Of a stretch of 5,807 bases of DNA, positions 1-4,261 are shown piece after piece. Numbering within the stretch: position 1 is the stretch's first letter; the number at the start of each line of letters is the position of its first letter. Source of the DNA: Oscillospiraceae bacterium. GTDB lineage: Bacteria > Bacillota > Clostridia > Oscillospirales > Ruminococcaceae. Under the pieces are notes generated by a model that made no database searches, was not told the origin of the DNA, and saw only the letters and a program-made list of their open reading frames with translations. The position numbers and the translations under genes are program-made. The DNA is taken from the NCBI GenBank assembly GCA_031285645.1, contig JAITVU010000140.1:1-5807 (forward strand), read 5' to 3'.

Positions 1-97
1 CAATGACGCTTTCTCCTTTGGAAAAATGCGCGCTGTCCGGGTCGAAATAATATACTTTTCCCGCGCTTTTAAAGCGCACGCCGATAATCTCTGGCAT
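1..97 (-). CDS. ricT: RicT/YaaT (PSP1-domain) protein, N-terminal fragment
   Basis: Reading from the ATG at 97 to the window edge gives about 32 residues beginning MPEIIGVRFKSAGKVYYFDP. This closely resembles the N-terminus of Bacillus RicT/YaaT (IGVRFKKAGKIYYFDP). The rest of the protein, including most of the PSP1 domain, lies outside the window. In Bacillus, RicT works in the RicA-RicF-RicT complex, which partners with RNase Y in mRNA maturation and affects sporulation and competence. It commonly follows holB, as here. The start at 97 is chosen because family members begin at this point, but only a weak purine run (GAAG) precedes it. An in-frame ATG at 154 would add 19 residues, and an in-frame TAA at 188-190 closes the frame above that. 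The family call is confident; the exact start is less so. Confidence 0.88.
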   Translation of the reverse strand, partial: MPEIIGVRFKSAGKVYYFDPDSAHFSKGESVI

Positions 98-229
98 TTT
101 ATCTTCAATCCGCGCCCAAAAAAGGCAAACGGATCCAACTCCTTTACTGTTCATATGGCCGGTTTGCGACCGGGTTTGATCCCAGATTTATGAGTAAGAA
201 ATCTCTGCGCTGTCCGTTCCCGTTTACAG

Positions 230-257
230 CGGCGGCCGCATGGTCAGGGCGCCGCCG
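230..257 (-). repeat. GC-rich hairpin across the holB stop
   Basis: CGGCGGC (230-236) and GCCGCCG (251-257) are perfect 7-base complements around a 14-base loop that contains the holB TGA at 244-246. On the transcribed strand no T-run follows, so this is not a standard intrinsic terminator. It could slow the ribosome, protect the message or partly isolate holB from ricT. The rest of the spacer, 98-229, holds no convincing promoter. It has an AAAGGAG with no suitably placed start codon and a short CCGGT/ACCGG inverted repeat near 159-173. Confidence 0.4.
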
Positions 258-1098
258 TTAATACCTGCCTCACGCGGGCGCAGAAAACCGTGCCCAATAG
301 TGATAAACCGGCATTGCCCGCCGCTGAAAGGGCCATTTCATCTATTATATCAATAATTTGCATCAGCCGCAAGGGCGCGTGTCCGCCCGGAAGCTCAGCT
401 TCGCTCTTTTTTTTAAGGACTGATTGTTCAAGCGTCATACGCATGAACTCCATCATATCCATAAAACCCGCCCTGTCGCGTTCAAACGCAGCCATAACAG
501 CGAGCGCATCCAGCTCCCTGCCGCAGAGCAAGGCATCCAGGCATTCCCGTGCCTGCCCCAATCTTTCCGGATTTTCATTTGCATTGTGGTCTTCCGGCTG
601 AATACCTTCATCAAGGGACAGGGCAGCCACACGCGAACGCACCGTCTCAAGCAAATTAAATTTATTCTCGCAGGTCAGAATAAAAAGGACCGAATCAGGC
701 GGCTCCTCGAGTATTTTGAGCAAGGCGTTCTGGGCCTGCACAGACATATCCTGCACATCTTTAAGGATAAAGACTTTCCTTGGCGCCTCGTTCGGGTAAA
801 TATAAGCCGCGCTGCGTATGGCGCGCACCGTATCGATATGGAAAGAGCGGGCGCGTCCCTCGCCCTCATAGAGCGTCAGGTCGGGATGCACCCCTTTGTC
901 CAATTTAACACAGTTTGAGCACACGCCGCACGGCGGCTCGGGCGAAGCGCACATCGCCGCCTTTGCCATATCGTGGGCAAAGGCCGTCACAGCCTCAGGG
1001 TCCGGCCCTTCCAATAACACGGCATGCGGAAGACGTTGGCCCCGTATCCAGGAGGCCAACGTCTCTCTCGCTTTTAAATTGATTGTGTTTTGTTCCAT
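244..1098 (-). CDS. holB: DNA polymerase III subunit delta-prime
   Basis: This 284-residue AAA+ protein is the delta-prime subunit of the clamp loader, which opens and loads the beta sliding clamp during replication. The N-terminal LPHAVLLEGP segment is typical. Residues 30-37 occupy the P-loop position but lack the GxxGxGK consensus, so ATP binding is unlikely, as in E. coli delta-prime. Cys50, Cys57, Cys60 and Cys63 form the zinc module, with spacing like the E. coli protein. The conserved block VFILKDVQDMSVQAQNALLK runs at 109-128, followed by LEEPP at 130-134. The SRC motif reads Ser155-Arg156-Val157, so its cysteine is missing. The region after about 175 is the variable collar domain. 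The ATG is 2 bases after the darA stop with no clear ribosome binding site, which suggests translational coupling. Length is slightly short for the family, and no frameshift is seen. Confidence 0.95.
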   Translation of the reverse strand: MEQNTINLKARETLASWIRGQRLPHAVLLEGPDPEAVTAFAHDMAKAAMCASPEPPCGVCSNCVKLDKGVHPDLTLYEGEGRARSFHIDTVRAIRSAAYIYPNEAPRKVFILKDVQDMSVQAQNALLKILEEPPDSVLFILTCENKFNLLETVRSRVAALSLDEGIQPEDHNANENPERLGQARECLDALLCGRELDALAVMAAFERDRAGFMDMMEFMRMTLEQSVLKKKSEAELPGGHAPLRLMQIIDIIDEMALSAAGNAGLSLLGTVFCARVRQVLTAAP

Positions 1099-1100
1099 AC

Positions 1101-1424
1101 TTACAATTTGATGAATTGCTCCACATCCAAAATGAAGACTGTCGCCCCGCCAACCTGAACCTCAATGGGCATGGATGAGAACATCCCAACGCCATAAGAC
1201 GCCGAAGTCGGCACCATCTGTTTGCGCGTCTTGGAGTTTTTGCGGAGGATGTCGAGCACCTCCTCGACTTTTTCTTCTTCCGTACCAACGATAAAAGTTG
1301 TATTGCCCGCCATCAGAAATCCACCCGTGGTGGCCAGCTTAGTTACGGAGAAGTTGCTTTTAGTCAGCGCGCGGGCCACTTTGGAGCTATCATCCCCGGA
1401 AACGATTGCCATAATGAGTTTCAT
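1101..1424 (-). CDS. darA: Cyclic-di-AMP receptor DarA/PstA (YaaQ), PII-like
   Basis: This 107-residue protein belongs to the PII-like DarA/PstA family, trimers that bind cyclic-di-AMP at subunit interfaces and respond to this second messenger. It starts MKLIMAIVSGDDSS and carries the family block KLATTGGFL (29-37) and GNTTF (40-44). The C-terminal EVQVGGATVFIL block matches Bacillus EVEVGGATVFVL. Residues known for ligand contacts in the family appear conserved, for example Asn24, Thr28, Gly35-Phe36, Asn41 and Gly47. Position 26 is Ser where the Bacillus protein has Arg. The open frame extends upstream to an ATG at 1586. The start at 1424 is preferred because it matches the family N-terminus and has AAAGGAG 9 bases ahead. 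The upstream extension has no homology I recognise and crosses the structured leader. holB follows after 2 bases, so the two are surely co-transcribed. Confidence 0.95.
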   Translation of the reverse strand: MKLIMAIVSGDDSSKVARALTKSNFSVTKLATTGGFLMAGNTTFIVGTEEEKVEEVLDILRKNSKTRKQMVPTSASYGVGMFSSMPIEVQVGGATVFILDVEQFIKL

Positions 1425-1429
1425 ACTGC

Positions 1430-1465
1430 TCAACTCCTTTTCATGTAATTTGAAAACAAATGCAT
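1430..1465 (-). CDS. Possible 11-codon leader ORF upstream of darA
   Basis: An ATG at 1465 opens a frame encoding MHLFSNYMKRS, ending in TGA at 1432-1430, 5 bases before the darA ATG. It is in a different frame from darA. A strong GGGGAGG (1480-1474) lies 8 bases upstream of its start. Four bases of this site form part of the 3' arm of the hairpin at 1477-1498, so access may depend on RNA folding. The peptide has no obvious repeated regulatory codon. It could be a coupling ORF that delivers ribosomes to darA, or a chance frame. Nothing about its sequence identifies a function, and the evidence is limited to the ribosome binding site and the position. Confidence 0.35.
   Translation of the reverse strand: MHLFSNYMKRS
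1434..1440 (-). promoter_or_regulatory. Ribosome binding site of darA
   Basis: The minus strand reads AAAGGAG here, 9 bases before the ATG at 1424. This decides the darA start over the longer open frame beginning at 1586. The site lies within the last codons of the possible leader ORF at 1430-1465, so ribosomes translating that ORF would pass over it. Confidence 0.85.
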
Positions 1466-1476
1466 CGAATGAACCT

Positions 1477-1498
1477 CCCCGGGGCAGAGACCCCGGGG
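1477..1498 (-). promoter_or_regulatory. Strong GC hairpin in the darA leader
   Basis: Two copies of CCCCGGGG (1477-1484 and 1491-1498) flank a 6-base loop, giving a perfect 8-base-pair all-GC stem. On the transcribed strand the next bases are AGGTTCATTCG rather than a T-run, so it does not look like an intrinsic terminator. The 3' arm supplies the GGGG of the GGGGAGG ahead of the possible leader ORF. The upstream arm shares two bases with an alternative hairpin that pairs GGTATC (1516-1511) with GATACC (1502-1497). It may act in translation control or mRNA stability. Confidence 0.55.
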
Positions 1499-1571
1499 TA
1501 TCAAGCCGACGATACCGGGCTGCGGCCCAAAAAGGGCTTATATGGTGCCGCTGCAAGCAGCGGGGTATCAA
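1494..1571 (-). repeat. 11-base direct repeat pair in the darA leader
   Basis: TTGATACCCCG occurs twice on the minus strand, at 1571-1561 and 1504-1494, separated by 56 bases. A single GGTATC at 1516-1511 can pair with the GATACC in either copy, so two alternative long-range foldings are possible. Each copy also feeds into a local GC hairpin (1548-1563 and 1477-1498). The repeat is exact and short, and chance cannot be excluded. Confidence 0.5.
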
Positions 1572-1581
1572 TCCTTTTTGG
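1527..1581 (-). promoter_or_regulatory. Nested stem-loop in the darA leader
   Basis: The minus strand carries CCAAAAAGG (1581-1573) and its exact complement CCTTTTTGG (1535-1527), a 9-base-pair outer stem. Enclosed is a second perfect hairpin at 1548-1563, CCGCTG/CAGCGG with a CTTG loop. Immediately downstream, GGGC/GCCC (1517-1528) could form a small alternative stem that uses the last bases of the outer stem. The arrangement looks like a folded RNA domain. I do not recognise a known riboswitch class or T-box sequence in it. Confidence 0.45.
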
Positions 1582-1608
1582 TTCATAATGAAACGCTCGC
1601 CGCAAGCC

Positions 1609-1629
1609 GGCTCTCATCAGAAAAGAGCC
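1609..1629 (-). repeat. Short hairpin early in the darA leader
   Basis: GGCTCT (1609-1614) and AGAGCC (1624-1629) form a 6-base-pair stem with a 9-base loop. On the transcribed strand it is not followed by a T-run. It is the first of four hairpins in the 273-base gap between decarboxylase and darA. That gap contains no other gene I can support and no trace of thymidylate kinase. I find no convincing promoter in it. Confidence 0.35.
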
Positions 1630-1672
1630 TTTAAAAAGCATACCGAAAAACAGGCAAAGAAATGATTCATTC

Positions 1673-1699
1673 AAAAAAACGCATTATGCTTCTGTTTTT
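1673..1699 (-). terminator. Weak terminator candidate after the decarboxylase
   Basis: Starting at the decarboxylase stop codon, the transcribed strand has AAAAAC, then a loop with a small GCA/TGC stem, then GTTTTT ending in a run of seven T (1679-1673). The stem is mostly A-T and therefore weak, so read-through into darA is likely. It could equally be an A/T-rich tract without termination function. Confidence 0.3.
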
Positions 1700-3023
1700 A
1701 TTCTACCACATTTATCTCAAAAATGCCATAATTTTTATATATGAGCATATGGGCGTCGGTAATGATCTCCCCCGGCACTGTGACCGGCATCCCGGGCGGG
1801 CAGGGCGCGACGACCGCCGCCGCGATACGGCCGCGGCATTGATGAAGCGGCAGGACTTTACCGGGCGCGAAAATCGCCTGTCTGAGAGAGCAGGCGCGGC
1901 GCGGCGGCTCTAACAACACCGCCTCTAAATCATACGGTTTCAGACGCGGGATATCCGCAATCATATCCCGCAAACGCGCAAAATCCCCCGCCGTGTTGCC
2001 CGGTCCGGCCAGAAAAACGCCGTGCCGCGCCCCGAGATATTCGGGTTCAATCCCCTTTTGGCGCGCATAGGCCCCGAAAAGGGACCCCGTATAGCCAAGG
2101 GCCGTGAAGTCGAGCGTCAGGCGAAGCGGGTCAATCAAGCCGTCCGGAAAACCGAAGCCTCTCTCAGCTGCCGTTTTTTTAAGCCCTTTAATTTCTGATG
2201 CCAGACGTGCCATATCGCCCCGCGCCTCGTTATTAATATAATCAAGCGCCCTGTCGCAGGAGAGCATGATGAGGTAACTCGGACTCGTGGAACCGAACAG
2301 CGCCATTTTACGCCTGGCATCGGCGCGATAGCGCTTGTCCGCGATATGCAAAAGCGCGCCGCCCGTCAGCACGGGCAGCGTTTTGTGCAGTGAATCCGCG
2401 CACATGGCGGCGCCCAAACCTATAGGATGCAAAGGGGTCTGCAAAAAGCGCAGATGCGCGCCGTGCGCGTTGTCGACCAGCAGCGGCACACCGTATCGTG
2501 AACAGACGGCGGCGATTCCAGATATATCGGCCATGACGCCCAAATAAGTGGGTGATGTGATGTAAACGGCGCGCGCGTCAGGACAGCTTTCCAGCGCCTT
2601 TTCCACATCCCCGGGCGCAACGGCGCCCATCAGGCCCGTGACAGCGTCCCCCCTGGGATAGACCCAGACCGGATCGACGTCCAAAAGCGCCATGGCGTTC
2701 ACCGCCGCCGTATGCACGCCCCGCGCACAGACAAGCTTGTCGCCCGGCATAAGCGCGAGCGCGAGCATCGCCTGGATACAGAGCGTCGAGCCGCCCGCGC
2801 TCAGAAACGAGGCCGCGGTTCCATAGAGTGCCGAATACTCAGCCTCCATTTCCGCGAGAGCGCCGCCGGCCTCATACAGGCTGTCCAGACCGTCTATTTC
2901 AGTCAGGTCATAGGGCGCGGCCTCATGCAAGGGGGGCGGCAAAAATCCCTTGTGCCCCGGCATGTGGAAGCGCGCCGCGTCTTTTTCAATATAGCCCCGC
3001 GCGGCCCCAAAAAGCGGGGTCAC
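1698..3023 (-). CDS. PLP-dependent Orn/Lys/Arg decarboxylase (YaaO/SpeA-type)
   Basis: This 441-residue fold-type I PLP enzyme should decarboxylate a basic amino acid (arginine, lysine or ornithine) to a polyamine precursor in the cytoplasm. The N-terminal FHMPGHKGF (19-27) is a family hallmark. SAGGST (75-80) lies in the cofactor phosphate region, and VDNAHGAH (183-190) contains Asp184, expected to contact the pyridine nitrogen. SLHKTLPVLTGG (211-222) contains Lys214, the Schiff-base lysine. The C-terminal VVAPCPPGMPVTVPGE (404-419) is also typical. Where many members have DEAHGAH this has DNAHGAH, and LTGG stands where LTQ is common; these may mark a subfamily. Substrate cannot be assigned from sequence alone. 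The start is GTG at 3023, overlapping the upstream TGA by GTGA, with AGAAGGAG 9 bases ahead. Length is a little under that of Bacillus YaaO. In Bacillus, tmk follows this gene; here it does not. Confidence 0.92.
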   Translation of the reverse strand: MTPLFGAARGYIEKDAARFHMPGHKGFLPPPLHEAAPYDLTEIDGLDSLYEAGGALAEMEAEYSALYGTAASFLSAGGSTLCIQAMLALALMPGDKLVCARGVHTAAVNAMALLDVDPVWVYPRGDAVTGLMGAVAPGDVEKALESCPDARAVYITSPTYLGVMADISGIAAVCSRYGVPLLVDNAHGAHLRFLQTPLHPIGLGAAMCADSLHKTLPVLTGGALLHIADKRYRADARRKMALFGSTSPSYLIMLSCDRALDYINNEARGDMARLASEIKGLKKTAAERGFGFPDGLIDPLRLTLDFTALGYTGSLFGAYARQKGIEPEYLGARHGVFLAGPGNTAGDFARLRDMIADIPRLKPYDLEAVLLEPPRRACSLRQAIFAPGKVLPLHQCRGRIAAAVVAPCPPGMPVTVPGEIITDAHMLIYKNYGIFEINVVE

Positions 3024-4069
3024 TGCCCGCCGCTCCTTCTGTGCGCGCGCAGCTTTTCACTGAGGTCGATGGACAAATCCACCATTTTGGCGCGAATGGG
3101 CCTGTATATATAATCAAACTCACCGGCAAGCTCGTCGAGTGTGCCGTTAAAACCTTTTTTAAAGCGGTAAAGGCCGTACAGGGGGTCGCTTTCATCCAGA
3201 TTGCCGGACACGCCCTGAAAGTCGTAAACGGTACAGCCCGTTTCGATCGCCCACTTGATCATCTCCCACTGGATGAGGTAATTGGGCATCACATTGCGGT
3301 GGGCATTGTCGGACGCGCCGTATATATAGCATGTTTTACCCGCGTAGTTGGTTGTGAGCGCGCCGGAAACGGCCTCGCCTTCAAAAAACGCCATATACAG
3401 CCGGGCATGTTCGCCGAGGCTTTCCAGCATGCGTGCAAAATAGGCCTTGGGGCGGATATTGAAGCCGTCCCGGTCGCCAGTCAGGTGCATCAGGCGCATA
3501 AACTCATCCAGACCGTCGGAACCCGCAACGCGAATTTCAACGCCGTGTTTCTGGGCAACGCGCACATTATACCGCGTTTTCTGCGTCAGGTTCTTAAAAA
3601 CAGCCTCCTCGCCGCGCCCGTCCAGATAAAGCCTGTAGTTGAAGCGCGCCTGTATGGTTTCAAAGCCCGTGCCGCCCTTGATTTGAGTAAAGCCCATAGC
3701 GCGCGCAAGCCCAATAAACGCTGTATCGTCCGCCAATACGTCCGGGTCCATTTTGTAAACATGCGCTTTATACTTTTTGGCCAGGGTATCAATCCCCTCT
3801 TTCAGGTCCGCCATAACGGTTCTGTCATACAGGTCACAGACCGGACCGCGCGGGCTGTAAAGCAGAGATGTGCCGATGACAGGGGTTTTCTGCACAAGGA
3901 TGCTGACGCCGCCGGCAATATTACCCTCTGAATCGCGCGACACAACCACTTCGTGGCCCCAATTGCTCTTGACGCCGTGCCAGCGCACCGACTGCGTAAT
4001 GCCGCCGCGTTCATGCGCGGCGGCAAAGCGCTCGTACTCGTCGTACTGCTTCTCACTGAGTATTTCCAT
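3020..4069 (-). CDS. FemA/FemX-type peptidoglycan bridge aminoacyltransferase
   Basis: This 349-residue protein belongs to the FemABX family, which transfers amino acids from aminoacyl-tRNA onto the stem-peptide side chain of lipid II or related precursors at the inner face of the membrane. Two GNAT-like halves are expected. Visible hallmarks are QSVRWHGVK (26-34), the central FNYRLYLDG...NLTQKTRYNVRVAQKHGVEI segment (143-179), YIYGASDNAHRN (248-259), PNYLIQWEMIKWAIE (262-276) and YDFQGVSGN...DPLYGLYRFKKGFNG (282-309). The length is near that of Weissella FemX and shorter than staphylococcal FemA. I see no coiled-coil arm insert. The amino acid transferred and the acceptor cannot be told from sequence. 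The ATG at 4069 has a GAGGA about 11 bases ahead, and a promoter candidate lies just upstream. The stop overlaps the decarboxylase start, so the two genes form a tight transcription unit. Confidence 0.92.
   Translation of the reverse strand: MEILSEKQYDEYERFAAAHERGGITQSVRWHGVKSNWGHEVVVSRDSEGNIAGGVSILVQKTPVIGTSLLYSPRGPVCDLYDRTVMADLKEGIDTLAKKYKAHVYKMDPDVLADDTAFIGLARAMGFTQIKGGTGFETIQARFNYRLYLDGRGEEAVFKNLTQKTRYNVRVAQKHGVEIRVAGSDGLDEFMRLMHLTGDRDGFNIRPKAYFARMLESLGEHARLYMAFFEGEAVSGALTTNYAGKTCYIYGASDNAHRNVMPNYLIQWEMIKWAIETGCTVYDFQGVSGNLDESDPLYGLYRFKKGFNGTLDELAGEFDYIYRPIRAKMVDLSIDLSEKLRAHRRSGGQ
3033..3040 (-). promoter_or_regulatory. Ribosome binding site of the decarboxylase
   Basis: The minus strand reads AGAAGGAG, 9 bases before the GTG at 3023, inside the last codons of the FemX-like gene. 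It supports the unusual GTG start and direct handover of ribosomes from the upstream gene. Confidence 0.8.
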
Positions 4070-4095
4070 GATTTAATGTTTCCTCACTGTTAACT

Positions 4096-4124
4096 GTTAT
4101 AAATAGTATGGCCGCATATCTTAA
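4096..4124 (-). promoter_or_regulatory. Sigma-A-type promoter candidate for the femX-decarboxylase unit
   Basis: The minus strand has TTAAGA (4124-4119, 4 of 6 matches to the -35 consensus), a 17-base spacer, and TATAAC (4101-4096, 5 of 6 to the -10). Initiation near 4089 would give a leader of about 20 bases with GAGGA (4085-4081) before the ATG at 4069. The spacing is ideal, but the -35 match is modest. Confidence 0.45.
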
Positions 4125-4140
4125 CCGGCAACACCGTTCC

Positions 4141-4170
4141 CGCCGCGCGGCGCGAACCCGATATCGGTTC
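4141..4170. repeat. Adjacent palindromes upstream of the promoter candidate
   Basis: CGCCGCGCGGCG (4141-4152) is a perfect 12-base palindrome. Two bases later, 4154-4170 is a near-palindrome, GAAC/GTTC arms around CGATATCG with one extra base. They lie 17 bases or more upstream of the -35 candidate, where an operator or activator site could sit. No regulator family is suggested by the sequence, and GC-rich palindromes can arise by chance. Confidence 0.3.
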
Positions 4171-4235
4171 ATGTCTGTAAGTATAGGACTTAACGGATCT
4201 GTTGCGCAGCACAGGCCCCGGCCAAAATAAACCTC

Positions 4236-4261
4236 ACACAGAATGCGGCCGCCCTCTGTGT
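4236..4261 (-). terminator. Terminator-like hairpin after the peptide-binding lipoprotein
   Basis: Directly after the TGA at 4264-4262, the arms ACACAGA (4261-4255) and TCTGTGT (4242-4236) form a perfect 7-base-pair stem with a 12-base loop containing GCGGCCGC. On the transcribed strand it is followed by GAGGTTTATTTT, a T-rich but interrupted tract. This is a plausible but imperfect intrinsic terminator, and it fits a fresh promoter further downstream. Confidence 0.5.

Noticed and set aside
424..918. A 164-codon open frame on the plus strand
   Set aside because: It is antisense to holB, whose zinc module and clamp-loader motifs are clear. The antisense protein looks compositionally random.
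1425..1586. A 54-residue N-terminal extension of DarA starting at 1586
   Set aside because: The family starts at MKLI, which here has a strong ribosome binding site. The extension crosses the hairpins and has no recognisable similarity.
1425..1697. A degraded thymidylate kinase or a ydaO-type riboswitch in the darA leader
   Set aside because: No P-loop or other kinase motif is visible in any minus-strand frame, and the conserved ydaO segments are not recognisable. The gap is also too short for an intact tmk.
1662..1913. An 83-codon plus-strand frame with a hydrophobic N-terminus, like a small membrane protein
   Set aside because: It is mostly antisense to the decarboxylase C-terminus, including its VVAPCPPG motif, and turns into an Arg-rich low-complexity sequence typical of a shadow frame.
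2828..3931. A 367-codon open frame on the plus strand
   Set aside because: It runs antisense through the decarboxylase and FemX-like genes, both with strong family motifs. Its protein has no recognisable domain; long antisense frames are common at this GC content.
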